Part shown: piece after piece, positions 1-10,248 of the stretch
How positions within the stretch are numbered: position 1 is the first letter of the stretch
Layout: each line of letters starts with the position of its first letter
NCBI RefSeq assembly: GCF_019203965.1
Contig: NZ_CP076448.1
Span: 2,247,001-2,311,000, forward strand
Length of the DNA stretch: 64,000 bases
Origin: Elioraea tepida
GTDB lineage: Bacteria; Pseudomonadota; Alphaproteobacteria; Acetobacterales; Acetobacteraceae
Direction of reading: 5' to 3'
Translations under genes and position numbers: made by a program
Notes under the pieces: generated by a model
Told to the model about the DNA's origin: nothing
Database searches by the model: none
Seen by the model: only the letters and a program-made list of their open reading frames with translations

Positions 1-264
1 ACGCGCGCTCTCGCCGGCGGCGGCTCATGGAACTGGGGCGGGTACTCGAACCCGCGCGTCGATGCCCTGATCCGGGAGGTCGAGGCGGAGACCGCGCCGG
101 CGCGCCGCATCGCGCTCATCCACGAGGCGCAGCGGATCCACAACGCCGAGTACGGGCACATCCCGCTCTACCACCTGATGATCCCGTTCGCGATGAAGGC
201 GAACGTGATGGTGACGCACCGCGCCGACAATCTCGTCTTTGGCAGGACAGTGAAGGTCGAGTAG
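1..264 (+). CDS. ABC transporter substrate-binding protein, family 5 (C-terminal end)
   Basis: Only the last 87 codons are in the window; the start lies to the left. The reading frame contains WNWGGYSNPRVDALI, then RRIALIHEAQ and the HIPLYHL stretch. These are typical of the C-terminal lobe of peptide/nickel-type (SBP_bac_5) periplasmic binding proteins, where an aromatic-rich Y-x-NP segment precedes a helix and an IPLY strand near the end. It stops at a TAG and converges on proA 24 bp further on. Transporter partners would be outside the window and the substrate cannot be told. The family call is good, the exact role unknown. Confidence 0.8.
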   Translation, partial: TRALAGGGSWNWGGYSNPRVDALIREVEAETAPARRIALIHEAQRIHNAEYGHIPLYHLMIPFAMKANVMVTHRADNLVFGRTVKVE

Positions 265-288
265 GGACCGGGCGGTGGGAGCGGGCGC

Positions 289-1560
289 TCAGGGGCGTAT
301 CTGGCCCGTTCCGTACACGTGATAGCGGAAGGTGGTGAGCTGCTGCGGCCCGACCGGCCCGCGCGTATGGATCCGGCCCGTTGCGATGCCGATCTCCGCG
401 CCGAAGCCGAACTCGCCGCCATCGGCGAACTGGGTCGAGGCGTTCACGATTCCGATCGCGCTGTCGATTCCGGCGAGGAACGCCTCCGCCGCCGCTGCGT
501 CCTCGGTAATGATCGCATCCGTGTGCTCTGAGCCGTGGCGCAGGATGTGCGCGATCGCCCCCTCGACGCCATCGACGACCGCGACCGAGAGCACGGCGTC
601 GAGCCACTCGGTGTCGAAATCCTCGGCGTTCGCCGCCGGAAGCTCCGGGCAGATCGCGCGCGCCGCCGCATCGGCGCGGAAGCTGCAGCCGCGCGCGGCG
701 AGGTCGGCGATGATCGGCGGCAGATGCGTCTCCGCCACTGCCCGGTCGACAAGAAGCGTCTCGGTCGCGCCGCACACGCCGGTGCGCCGGAGCTTGGCGT
801 TGACCACGATCGCCCGCGCCTTCGCCAGGTCCGCCGCGCGGTGCACGAAGGTGTGGCAGCGCCCCTCGGCGTGCGCGAGCACGGGAACGCGCGCCTCGGC
901 TTGGACGCGCTCGACAAGCCCCTTGCCGCCACGGGGGATGATCACGTCGACGAGGCCGCCGCCCGCGAGCATCGCCGCGACATAGGCGCGGTCGGCCGTG
1001 GGCGCGACCTGAACCGACGCCTCGGGTAGCCCGGCTTCCGCAAATCCCTCCGTGATCGCCGCGTGGATCGCGGTCACACTCGCCAGGCTCTCCGACCCGC
1101 CGCGCAGGATCAGCGCGTTGCCGCTCTTGACGGCGATCGCTGCCGCATCGGCCGCGACGTTCGGGCGGCTTTCGAAGATCATGCCGATGACGCCGAGCGG
1201 TGTGGCGACACGGCGGATCCGGAGCCCGTTCGGGCGTGTCCACTCGGCGAGCACCGCGCCCACAGGGTCGGGCAGGGCGGCGACCTCCTCTACCCCGCGC
1301 GCCATCGCCTCAAGGCGCGCGGGCGTCAGCGTCAGACGGTCGACGAAACTCGCCGGCCGGTCGGTCACGGCGGCGAGGTCGCGCGCATTGGCCTCGAGGA
1401 TTGCGCCCTCCTGGCGGCGGATCGCCGCGGCGGCGGCGCGCAAGCCCGCCTCCTTCACCGCCGGGGAGAGGCGTGCGAGCGTGTGCGCAGCCGAGCGCGC
1501 CGCCTTCGCCTGGGCGGCGAAGGCGGCGGCAGCGTCGGCGTGGGGTGTGATCACGTTCAT
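289..1560 (-). CDS. proA: Gamma-glutamyl phosphate reductase
   Basis: This 423-aa protein has the usual ProA length and reduces gamma-glutamyl phosphate to glutamate-5-semialdehyde, the second step of proline synthesis, in the cytoplasm. Recognisable segments are [19 protein letters not shown] and [13 protein letters not shown] near residues 110-145, the catalytic-cysteine region [11 protein letters not shown], and the conserved C-terminal [20 protein letters not shown] followed by [10 protein letters not shown]. The start is the ATG at 1560; no strong ribosome-binding site is visible. No proB is seen next to it. Confidence 0.96.
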   Translation of the reverse strand: MNVITPHADAAAAFAAQAKAARSAAHTLARLSPAVKEAGLRAAAAAIRRQEGAILEANARDLAAVTDRPASFVDRLTLTPARLEAMARGVEEVAALPDPVGAVLAEWTRPNGLRIRRVATPLGVIGMIFESRPNVAADAAAIAVKSGNALILRGGSESLASVTAIHAAITEGFAEAGLPEASVQVAPTADRAYVAAMLAGGGLVDVIIPRGGKGLVERVQAEARVPVLAHAEGRCHTFVHRAADLAKARAIVVNAKLRRTGVCGATETLLVDRAVAETHLPPIIADLAARGCSFRADAAARAICPELPAANAEDFDTEWLDAVLSVAVVDGVEGAIAHILRHGSEHTDAIITEDAAAAEAFLAGIDSAIGIVNASTQFADGGEFGFGAEIGIATGRIHTRGPVGPQQLTTFRYHVYGTGQIRP

Positions 1561-1608
1561 CGGCGGGGGATGAAGACGCGCGGCCGCCTCGCTGTCAAAC
1601 GCCGCGCC

Positions 1609-2187
1609 TCAGCCGCGATGCTTCACCGTGATCTCGGCGATGCGTCGGCCGAAGGCCTTCGCCGTCTCGTGGTCGGAGGCGGGAGGGGTGACATCCGCCC
1701 CCTCGTCCGCGTTCGCCTGGGTGCCGAGGCCGAGGAAATGGCCGGTCCGGTTGAGATCCGCAGGGCTGCCCTTGCTCGAGTTGAAGCCGGGCATCATGCC
1801 GAGCGGGATCCACAGCATCCCGTGCTGGGCCGCGAGCGTGACCATCTGGATCAGCGTCACCTGCTTGTCGCCGGCCCAGGAGCCGCTGTTGGTGAAGCCT
1901 GCGGCGAACTTGTCCTTCCACCCGCCGCGCATCCACACCTTCGAGGTGGCGTCGGCGAAGGTTTTGAAGGGGCCGGAGGCACTGCCCATGTAGGTTGGCG
2001 CGCCGAACACGATCGCATCCGCCGTATCGAGCGTCGCCCACTCGGCGTCCGTGATTGTGCCGTCATTCTGGATGCGGATGAGCGACACGGTGGCTCCGGG
2101 CACGGCGGCGGCGCCGGCGCGCACGCTCTCGGCGACGGCGGCGGTATGGCCATAGCCGCTGTGGAAGACGATGGCGATCGAAGCCAT
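1609..2187 (-). CDS. Flavodoxin / WrbA-like NAD(P)H-quinone oxidoreductase family protein
   Basis: A 192-aa protein with a flavodoxin fold. The N-terminal strand plus FMN-phosphate loop reads IAIVFHSGYGHTAAVAE, and the second FMN loop is IVFGAPTYMGSASGPFKTF, as in WrbA and related two-electron quinone reductases that guard against semiquinone stress. A later segment (FTNSGSWAGDKQVTLIQM) matches the third flavin-contact loop. A GAGGAG ribosome-binding site lies about 8 nt before the ATG. It stands alone, 48 bp from the start of proA. It could be a general flavodoxin-family oxidoreductase rather than true WrbA, because WrbA usually carries a longer insert. Confidence 0.85.
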   Translation of the reverse strand: MASIAIVFHSGYGHTAAVAESVRAGAAAVPGATVSLIRIQNDGTITDAEWATLDTADAIVFGAPTYMGSASGPFKTFADATSKVWMRGGWKDKFAAGFTNSGSWAGDKQVTLIQMVTLAAQHGMLWIPLGMMPGFNSSKGSPADLNRTGHFLGLGTQANADEGADVTPPASDHETAKAFGRRIAEITVKHRG

Positions 2188-2315
2188 GGAAGCACTCCTC
2201 AGCGATGAAAGGGGACTGCGCTCGGGCCGCGCTCTGTGCCACGATCACGAGGTCAGGCAAAGGGGCGGAGGGCGATCATCGCCATTCGCCAGGCCGATCA
2301 CGCGAGGGGTTGATC

Positions 2316-3668
2316 ATGCCCAAGGACGCCCTAGGGCTTGCCGTGACCATGGCCTCGGACGAGGCGGCGGCGGCCTTCGACCATGCCGTGTCAGGCCTTC
2401 TCCGCTACCGGGCCGATGCGCCGGCGCGGGTCAAGGCGCTCGCGGCGGCCGATCCCGAGGCGCCGCTCGCGCAGGTGCTGAAGGGCGCCCTCGGCTTGCT
2501 CGCCTTCAACGCCGCTCAGCTTCCGGCCGCCCGGGCGGCGGCCGAGGCGGCCTCGCGCCTCGCTGCCCAAGCCACCCTGCGCGAGCGTGCCCACGCCGCG
2601 GCGCTCTCCGCCTGGGCCGAGGGGGAGCTCGACCGGGCGCTTGCCACATGGCGGGAGATCCTCGCCGCGCACCCGCAGGACGTTCTCGCCTTCCGGCTGC
2701 ACCACTTCGTCGCCTTCTGGCTCGGTCGGCCCGCCGAGATGCGGGCCGCGGCCGAGGCCGTCCGGCCTGCCTGGGGACCCGATATGCCTGCCTTCCCGGC
2801 GATGCTTGGCTGCTTCGCCTTCGCTGCCGAGGAGTGCGGCGACCACGACGCCGCCGAGCGCGACGGCCGCGCCGCCGTCGCGGCGGACCCCGCCGATCCC
2901 TGGGCGGCGCATGCGGTCGCCCATGTGCTCGAGATGACAGGGCGCGAGGAGGAGGGGATTGCCTGGACGGAGGCGCTCGAGCCGAACTGGGAGGGGGCGA
3001 ACCAGATCCAGCATCACCTCTGGTGGCACCGCGCGCTGTTCCACCTGCAGCTGGGCGCGACGGAGACGGTGCTCTGCCTTTATGACAGGCGCTTCCGCAA
3101 CCTCGCCTCGCCGCTCACAGCGTCTCACCCCGATCTTTACATCGACGTCCAGAACGCCGCCTCGATCCTGTGGCGTTTGCGGCGCCTTGGCATTCCCGCT
3201 GGCGATCGCTGGGAGGAACTCGCCGACAAGGCGGAGGCGCGGGCGGGAGACATCCTCTCCGCCTTCACCCTGCCGCACTGGATGATGGCTCTCGTCGGGG
3301 CGGAACGCTGGGACGCTGCGGCGCGATGGCTCGCCGCAGCGCGCGCCGCGGCGGCCGGCGAGGACCAGAACGCGATCACTGTCCGCGAGGTCGCCCTTCC
3401 GGTCGCGGAGGCGATCCTCGCCGCCGGGCGGGGAGATCCCGCCCGGGCTCTGGCGCTTCTCCGCCCCGTCGCCGGGCGCATGGCGGAGCTCGGCGGCAGC
3501 CATGCGCAGCAGGATGTGCTCTGGCAGGTGTATCTCGATGCTGCGGTCGCGGCCGGTGACCGGGCGGCGGCGCAGGAGGCGCTCGCCTGGTCAGAGGCCC
3601 GGTTCAGCACGCCGCCCGCGAAGCGTGCCGCCTGGGCCAGGGAAGCCGCGTGGGCCGGCTCTGCCTGA
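2316..3668 (+). CDS. TPR protein resembling the TTC38 family
   Basis: A 450-aa all-helical protein with degenerate tetratricopeptide repeats: paired helices with A-x-x-x-L-x-x-x-P spacing such as ALATWREILAAHPQDVLAF and AAVAADPADPWAAHAVAHV. The HHFVAFWLG, HAVAHVLEM and QHHLWWHRALF segments match the His/Trp-rich core of TTC38-like proteins, whose role is not established. The frame is open further upstream, but the ATG at 2316 is preceded by GAGGGG at a good distance and begins the conserved part, so I start there. It converges with the ornithine-cyclodeaminase-family gene 31 bp away. Confidence 0.8.
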   Translation: MPKDALGLAVTMASDEAAAAFDHAVSGLLRYRADAPARVKALAAADPEAPLAQVLKGALGLLAFNAAQLPAARAAAEAASRLAAQATLRERAHAAALSAWAEGELDRALATWREILAAHPQDVLAFRLHHFVAFWLGRPAEMRAAAEAVRPAWGPDMPAFPAMLGCFAFAAEECGDHDAAERDGRAAVAADPADPWAAHAVAHVLEMTGREEEGIAWTEALEPNWEGANQIQHHLWWHRALFHLQLGATETVLCLYDRRFRNLASPLTASHPDLYIDVQNAASILWRLRRLGIPAGDRWEELADKAEARAGDILSAFTLPHWMMALVGAERWDAAARWLAAARAAAAGEDQNAITVREVALPVAEAILAAGRGDPARALALLRPVAGRMAELGGSHAQQDVLWQVYLDAAVAAGDRAAAQEALAWSEARFSTPPAKRAAWAREAAWAGSA

Positions 3669-3699
3669 GGCGGCTCGGCCCGCCGCCGAATGCGAACGC

Positions 3700-4635
3700 T
3701 CAGCCAGGCGGCAGGCGGCCAAGCGCGAGCTCGGCGGCGACGAGGTCAAGTGCTGCGAAGCCGACCGACTTGAACACGGTGATCGCATCGGGCTGACGCT
3801 CCGGGACCGGGCCGCGGGCGAGGGCGGCGAGGTCGCCGCGCACCGCCTCCGCCGCGATAATCCCGGCGGCGATCGCCTGCACCACCTCTCCTCCCTTGGC
3901 GAGGACCGCCTCGCAGTCATCGGCCCAGAGCTCGGCGCGTGCGAGCAGGGCAGGCTCGGCCTCCGCCATCGCCGGGGTGAAGGCGCCGATGAGGCCGAGA
4001 TGGGCGCCGGGCCGCACCCACGCGCTCTCGATCAGGGGCTCTGTCGCGGTCGTCGCGGTGACGATGATGTCGGCGGCGCCCACCTCCTCGGCGAGCGCTC
4101 CCGCCGGCGCAGCAGGAATGCCTTCCGAGGCGAGCTGCTCGGCCGCGCGCGACGCTTTCGCCGCGACCCGTCCCCACACCCTCACCTCGGCGAGGCCCGG
4201 AATGACGGCGAAATGGGCGCGCGCGAGCGGCAGGCTGAGCGCGCCTGTGCCGATGACGAGAAGGCGGCGCGAGCCGGGGCGCGCGAGCCAACGCGCCGCG
4301 AGCGCCGCTGCCGCCGCGGTGCGACGCGCCGTCAGCTCCGTGCCGTCGAGCACCGCGATCATCTCCCCCGTCCGCTGCTCGAAGGCGGTGTAGCTCGCCG
4401 CCACCGCCGGCAGCCCGCGCGCGGCATTGCCCGGATAGGCGGTGACGAGCTTCACCCCCATCAGCCCGTCCACCCTCCAGGCGGGCATGAGCAGGAGCGC
4501 GTCCCCGTCTCCCGTCGGGTCGAGATGCATCCGTGGCGGGCTCACGACCGGGCGCGCGAGGCCGCGGGCGAGCGCCTCGACGAGCGCGCGATAGGGGGTG
4601 AGGGCGGCAAGCGAGGCGGAATCGATCACACGCAT
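3700..4635 (-). CDS. Ornithine cyclodeaminase / mu-crystallin family protein
   Basis: This 311-aa NAD(P)-dependent protein belongs to the family that includes ornithine cyclodeaminase, alanine dehydrogenase and ketimine reductases. Supporting segments are the N-terminal PRMHLDPTGDGDALLLMPAW substrate strand, the KLVTAYPGNAARGLPAV loop, LTARRTAAAAALAARWLA, and a Rossmann turn (LLVIGTGALSLPLA). An upstream ATG at 4692 would overlap the divergent oxidase start, so the internal ATG at 4635 is preferred. Head-to-head pairing with a FAD amine oxidase (55 bp between starts) suggests joint handling of an amino acid or cyclic imine; the substrate is unknown. Confidence 0.85.
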   Translation of the reverse strand: MRVIDSASLAALTPYRALVEALARGLARPVVSPPRMHLDPTGDGDALLLMPAWRVDGLMGVKLVTAYPGNAARGLPAVAASYTAFEQRTGEMIAVLDGTELTARRTAAAAALAARWLARPGSRRLLVIGTGALSLPLARAHFAVIPGLAEVRVWGRVAAKASRAAEQLASEGIPAAPAGALAEEVGAADIIVTATTATEPLIESAWVRPGAHLGLIGAFTPAMAEAEPALLARAELWADDCEAVLAKGGEVVQAIAAGIIAAEAVRGDLAALARGPVPERQPDAITVFKSVGFAALDLVAAELALGRLPPG

Positions 4636-4690
4636 CCACCGATGATGGACGGGGGTTCCTCTCCCCTCAAGCCGCGCTACCCTCGCCGGC

Positions 4691-5860
4691 ATGACCGAAC
4701 GCTTCGATGTGGTGATCGTCGGCGGTGCCGCGGTCGGCGCCTCCGTCGCCTGGTACCTCGCGCGCGACCCGCTGTTCCGCGGCTCGGTGCTCGTGCTCGA
4801 GAAGGACCCGTCCTACGCACGCGCCGCGACCGCCCTCTCCGCGAGCTCGATCCGGAGGCAGTTCTCCTGCCCGATCAATGTCCGCCTCTCGGGCTACGGA
4901 ATCGCGCTCCTGCGCGAGGCGCCCGCCGTGCTCGGCGTGGACGCAGGGCTGCACGAGGGCGGCTACCTGTTCCTCGCGACCGAGGCGGGGCGGGAAGCGC
5001 TTCGCCGGAACCATGCGGTGCAGATCGCCGAAGGGGCCGACATCGCCTGGCTCGAGCCTGCGGCGCTCGCCGAAACATTCCCATGGCTCAACATCGACGG
5101 CCTCTCCGCCGGCACATGGGGCCGGACGGGCGAAGGCTGGTTCGACGGCTTCGGCGTGATGCAGGCGATGCGACGGGCGAGCCGCGCGGCCGGCGTGGCG
5201 TGGCGCACGGCGGAGGTGACGCGGATCCTGGTCTCGGACGCACGCGCGCGCGGGGTGGCGCTCGCCGACGGCTCGGAGATCGACGCCGGAACGGTGGTCG
5301 TCACGGCCGGCACCGGGGCAGCCCCTCTGCTCGAGACGGCGGGGCTCGCTCTTCCCGTGCGGCCGCGCAAGCGGACGGTGTTCCACGTTCTCTGCCCCGA
5401 CGCGCTGCCGCGCTTCCCGCTTCTGATCGACCCCATAGGCGTCTGGGTTCGGCCGGAGGGAAAGGGCTTCATCTGCGGCGTCTCGCCGCCCGAGGAGCGC
5501 GACCCGGATGCGGCGCCGGACGATTTCGAGCCGAACATGGGCGAGTTCGAGGAGACGGTCTGGCCCACACTCGCCGCGCGCGTGCCCGCCTTCGAGCGGC
5601 TGAGGCTCGAGCGCGCCTGGGCCGGCCACTACGACATGAACCTCTTCGACCAGAACGCCTTCGCCGGCGCCGCGCCCGACGTGCCGAACCTTCTCTTTGC
5701 CTGCGGCTTCTCCGGCCACGGTCTGCAGCAGGCGCCGGCGATCGGGCGGGGGCTCGCCGAGCTTGCCGCGCACGGGCGCTATCTCACGCTCGACCTCTCT
5801 CCGCTCTCGCCCGCGCGTCTGGCCGAGAACCGCCCGTTGATCGAGCGGAACGTCGTCTAG
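4691..5860 (+). CDS. FAD-dependent oxidoreductase, DAO/sarcosine oxidase-like
   Basis: A 389-aa flavoprotein of the D-amino-acid/sarcosine/glycine oxidase (DAO) fold. The N-terminal dinucleotide site is VVIVGGAAVGASVAWYLA, slightly unlike the usual GxGxxG. The ATALSASSIRRQFS segment follows, as in FOXRED1/sarcosine-oxidase-like proteins. The C-terminal flavin contact is GFSGHGLQQAPAIGRGLAEL. It likely oxidises a secondary amine or amino acid with FAD bound in the cytoplasm. It diverges from the ornithine-cyclodeaminase-family gene and ends 6 bp before the convergent ABC ATPase gene. The substrate is not determinable from sequence. Confidence 0.88.
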   Translation: MTERFDVVIVGGAAVGASVAWYLARDPLFRGSVLVLEKDPSYARAATALSASSIRRQFSCPINVRLSGYGIALLREAPAVLGVDAGLHEGGYLFLATEAGREALRRNHAVQIAEGADIAWLEPAALAETFPWLNIDGLSAGTWGRTGEGWFDGFGVMQAMRRASRAAGVAWRTAEVTRILVSDARARGVALADGSEIDAGTVVVTAGTGAAPLLETAGLALPVRPRKRTVFHVLCPDALPRFPLLIDPIGVWVRPEGKGFICGVSPPEERDPDAAPDDFEPNMGEFEETVWPTLAARVPAFERLRLERAWAGHYDMNLFDQNAFAGAAPDVPNLLFACGFSGHGLQQAPAIGRGLAELAAHGRYLTLDLSPLSPARLAENRPLIERNVV

Positions 5861-5866
5861 CGCGCG

Positions 5867-6898
<1,032 letters not shown>

Positions 6899-6920
6899 CG
6901 CCCTCTCTCCGCGCGAGCGG

Positions 6921-9131
6921 TCACGCCCCGGCGCGGGCCGGCGTGGCGGCGACGGGGGCGAAGGCTTGCCCCGGCTCCGCCGCGGCGCGACGCCCGAGCT
7001 GCGCCCGGCCGACGACGCGGTCGATGCCGAGCACCACCGCGAGCATGATGAAGATCAGAACCGTCGAATAGGCGATCGCGAGCGCCATCTCCCCGGCCTC
7101 TACCCGGCCGACGATGTAGACGGTGGCGAGGTTGTGCCGCGCCGAGACGAGGAAGATCACTGCCGAGACGGCCGTCATCGCCTGCACGAAGCTGAAGGCG
7201 AGAGCGGTGATGATGGCAGGTCGCAGGAGCGGCAGAACCACGCGCCTCAGCGTATCGAGGGCGGAAGCCCCCATCGTCGCCGACGCCTCGTCGAGCGAGC
7301 GGTCGATCTGCGCAAGCGCCGCGATCCCGCCGCGGACGCCGACGGGAAGGTTCCGGAAAACGAAGCAGAGCACGAGGATGGTTGCGGTGCCGGTGAGCTC
7401 GATCGGCGGCACGTTGAAGGCGAGGATGTACGACACGCCCACGACCGTGCCGGGAATGGCGAAGGACAGCATCGTCATGAACTCGAGGGTGCGTCGGCCG
7501 CGGAAGTCCTGCCGCGCGATCAGCCACGCGAGCAGGATGCCGAGGAAGGCGGTGATCGGAGCGGCGATCGCCGCGACCTCGATCGTCGTCAGAAGGCTGT
7601 CCCACGCCGCGCCGCGCAGAGCGAGCCCGTCGCGCCACTCCATCTCGAAGGCCGTGATCATGTGCCGCCAGGTGAAGGTCATGTCGCCGCGCCCGATGTC
7701 GTGCACGAAGCCGCCGACGAGAATGATGCCGTAGACGACGGCGGTGAACGCCATCCAGGGCCATGCGATCACGCCGCAGGCGAGCTTCAGGCCCTCGGGA
7801 AGCGGGGCGGGGAGGCCCGACTCGCCCTTGCCGGTGACGGTGGTGTAGCGCCGTCGGCCGAGCCACAGAGCCTGCAGGGCGAAGGCACCGAAGGTCAGGG
7901 CGAGCAGCAGAAGAGCGAGCGCCGCCGCCCGGCCTGGCTCGTGACGGGCGCCGGCGATGGCGAAGAAGATCCGTGTCGAGAGCACATCGAAGTCGCCGCC
8001 GAGCACGAGCGGGTTGCCGAAATCGGCGAGGCTCTCGACGAAGCCGAGCAGGAACGCCGCGGCAAGAGCGGGCCTGAGCAGCGGCCAGGTGACGGTTCGG
8101 AACACCGCGAACCGCCTCGCCCCCATCGTCGCCGCCGCCTCCTCGAGGCTTGGCGCGATGGCGCGCAAGGCCCCGTCGAGCAGCAGGAAGGCGATCGGAG
8201 CCTGCGCCAGCACTTGCGCGAGCAGCACGCCCGGCAGCCCGTAAATCCAGCGGCTGCGCGGGATGTCGAACCAGTCCCAGAGAGCGGTGGTGACGATCCC
8301 GGTGCGGCCGAACAGCACGATCAGCGCCATCGCCACCACGAAGGGCGGCGTGATGAGCGGCAGGATCGTCAGCGCCCGGAACAGCGGCAGCGCGCGCACG
8401 CCGCCGCGAACCGCAAGCAGGGCGAAGGCGAGCCCGATCAGGGTGGAGATCAGCGCGGTGAGTGTGGCGAGCGCGAGCGTGTTCCAGACGACACCGCAGC
8501 CCTGGTGGGAGGCGAGGCAGGCGAGGCTCCAGGCCTCCGGCGCGGCGAGGCGTGCGACGAGCACGGCGGGGGCGAGGCGGCCATCCTCGAGGATCGCGGC
8601 GGAGAGGACGGTGAGCAGAGGCGCGAACACGAACACGAGCAGCAGGAGTGCACTGCCGACCACGAGGAAACCGACGAACCCGTCCGCCCCGAAGCCGCCG
8701 CGCGCCGCAAGGCCTGCGCCGATCAGGCCGGTTGCGCCCGCAAGCAGCGCGAGCGCTCCCCACCCGAGCGCCGGCTGCGGCGGCGGCGTTCCAAGGAGCG
8801 GCGCAAGCCACCCCCACTCGAGCCCCGAGAGGGTGATCGCCTCGCCCATCGCGAAGGTCCAGACGATCACCCCGGCACCCGAGGCGGCGAGCAGGCCGCC
8901 GCGGGGCCGGTCGCGCCGAAGCGCGAGCGCGGCGAGCACGAGCAGCGGAACGATCGGCCAGAGCCACCAGCGCGTGCCGTCGGCCAGCAGGAGCGCGAGC
9001 GGGGCGGCGGGCGGGTGCGGCCACGCGGCGAGGTCGGCAAGGCCGCGCTCAAGCCCGTGCCAGGGCAGGAGCATGAGCCCGAGAACGGCGCCGAGGAGAG
9101 CGACCCGCCCGATGCTTGCCAAGTCCCCCAT
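6921..9131 (-). CDS. ABC transporter permease, two fused membrane domains (FbpB-like)
   Basis: A 736-aa integral membrane protein with two binding-protein-dependent permease domains in one chain, as in FbpB/ThiP. Each half carries an EAA-loop: SLEEAAATMGARRFAVFRTVTWPLLRP in the first half and SLDEASATMGASALDTLRRVVLPLLRP in the second. The N-terminal region has several extra hydrophobic segments before the first permease domain, making it longer than typical 500-570-aa FbpB proteins. It lies 26 bp after the binding-protein gene and just before the ATPase gene. Confidence 0.92.
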   Translation of the reverse strand: MGDLASIGRVALLGAVLGLMLLPWHGLERGLADLAAWPHPPAAPLALLLADGTRWWLWPIVPLLVLAALALRRDRPRGGLLAASGAGVIVWTFAMGEAITLSGLEWGWLAPLLGTPPPQPALGWGALALLAGATGLIGAGLAARGGFGADGFVGFLVVGSALLLLVFVFAPLLTVLSAAILEDGRLAPAVLVARLAAPEAWSLACLASHQGCGVVWNTLALATLTALISTLIGLAFALLAVRGGVRALPLFRALTILPLITPPFVVAMALIVLFGRTGIVTTALWDWFDIPRSRWIYGLPGVLLAQVLAQAPIAFLLLDGALRAIAPSLEEAAATMGARRFAVFRTVTWPLLRPALAAAFLLGFVESLADFGNPLVLGGDFDVLSTRIFFAIAGARHEPGRAAALALLLLALTFGAFALQALWLGRRRYTTVTGKGESGLPAPLPEGLKLACGVIAWPWMAFTAVVYGIILVGGFVHDIGRGDMTFTWRHMITAFEMEWRDGLALRGAAWDSLLTTIEVAAIAAPITAFLGILLAWLIARQDFRGRRTLEFMTMLSFAIPGTVVGVSYILAFNVPPIELTGTATILVLCFVFRNLPVGVRGGIAALAQIDRSLDEASATMGASALDTLRRVVLPLLRPAIITALAFSFVQAMTAVSAVIFLVSARHNLATVYIVGRVEAGEMALAIAYSTVLIFIMLAVVLGIDRVVGRAQLGRRAAAEPGQAFAPVAATPARAGA

Positions 9132-9157
9132 CGTTCCGGGAGCGGCTCAGCGCCCGC

Positions 9158-10192
9158 TCAGCGCGCGGCGGCGCGCACCTCGCGCTGCCAGCGGTCGAGC
9201 AGGCGCGTACGCTCCTGCGCGCTGCCCCAACGGGCGAAGTCGTAGTCGATCAGCCGGACGTTCTCGAAGCGCGGCGCCTCGGGCGGGATCGGTGTGGCCC
9301 GGTTCGACGGCAGCTGGTAGGACTTCGCCTCGGCGCCGATCGCCTGCGCCTCGGCGCTCAGCGCCCAGTCGTAGAACCGCTTCGCCTGCTCGAGGTTGCG
9401 CGCTCCGCGAATGATCGACATCGAGCCGATCTCGTAGCCCGTTCCCTCGCACGGGGCGACGAGCTCGACCGGCGCGCCGCCGACCTTCTGCGTCACCGCA
9501 TCGTGCAGGAAGGTGATGCCAACGAGCGTCTCGCCCGTGGCGGCGGCGCGCGCCGGTGCCGCGCCCGAGCGCGTGTACTGGTTCACGTTCCGGTGCAGGG
9601 CGCGCAGGAACGCGAAGGCCGGCTCCTCGCCCTTCAGCTGCACGAGGGTCGCGAGCATCGTGTAGGCCGTGCCGGAGGTGTTCGGGTCGGCCACCTGCAC
9701 CTCGCCGCGGAACTCGGGCTTGATCAGATCAGCCCAGCAGCGCGGCGCAGCGATCCCCCGGCGCGCGAGCTCGCGCGTGTTGTAGGAGTAGCCGAGCGCG
9801 CCGGCATAGATCCCGACGGTTCGGAAGCCGGTCTGCTCGGCCTGGCGCACCGCCCAGGGGTGAAGCTCGGCGAGCCGTGGCGAGCGGTACTCGATGGTGA
9901 GGTTCTCCTCCGCCGCCTGTATGTGCGGGTCTCCCGTCCCGCCCCACCAGATGTCGCCGCGCGGGTTGCTCGCTTCGGCGCGGATCTGCGTCAGCGTCTC
10001 GCCGGAGCTCTTGCGCGTCATCGCGACTCGGATCCCCGTCGCGCGCTCGAACGCCGCCATCATCGGCCGGCACCACTCCTCCTGCACCGAGCAGTACACG
10101 ACGAGGCTGCCTTGCGCGTTCGCCGGCAGCGGCGCGAGGGCGGTGACCCCGCCGGCAGTGAGCAGGGCCAAGAGAAGCGGTCTCCGAGACAT
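9158..10192 (-). CDS. ABC transporter periplasmic binding protein, ferric/phosphonate-like
   Basis: A 344-aa binding protein with a signal peptide (MSRRPLLLALLTAGG, then a cut after PANA-Q). The mature start, LVVYCSVQEEWCRPMMAAFE, and GDIWWGGTGDPHIQAAEE are typical of the FbpA/AfuA branch. I do not see the adjacent tyrosine pair used for Fe(III) by FbpA in the expected region, so iron is not assured; 2-aminoethylphosphonate or another anion is possible. The start at 10192 has GGAGG five bases upstream; a start at 10207 (two ATGs in tandem) is the alternative. First gene of a three-gene importer operon. Confidence 0.85.
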   Translation of the reverse strand: MSRRPLLLALLTAGGVTALAPLPANAQGSLVVYCSVQEEWCRPMMAAFERATGIRVAMTRKSSGETLTQIRAEASNPRGDIWWGGTGDPHIQAAEENLTIEYRSPRLAELHPWAVRQAEQTGFRTVGIYAGALGYSYNTRELARRGIAAPRCWADLIKPEFRGEVQVADPNTSGTAYTMLATLVQLKGEEPAFAFLRALHRNVNQYTRSGAAPARAAATGETLVGITFLHDAVTQKVGGAPVELVAPCEGTGYEIGSMSIIRGARNLEQAKRFYDWALSAEAQAIGAEAKSYQLPSNRATPIPPEAPRFENVRLIDYDFARWGSAQERTRLLDRWQREVRAAAR

Positions 10193-10248
10193 GCGGTCCT
10201 CCATCATGGGCGTCTTCTCACCTGCCCGGTTTCTGTTGTTCCGCAAAG

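Noticed and set aside
2305-2325. TTGATCATG before the TPR gene as a second FNR box
   Set aside because: Only the left half-site matches and it overlaps the start codon.
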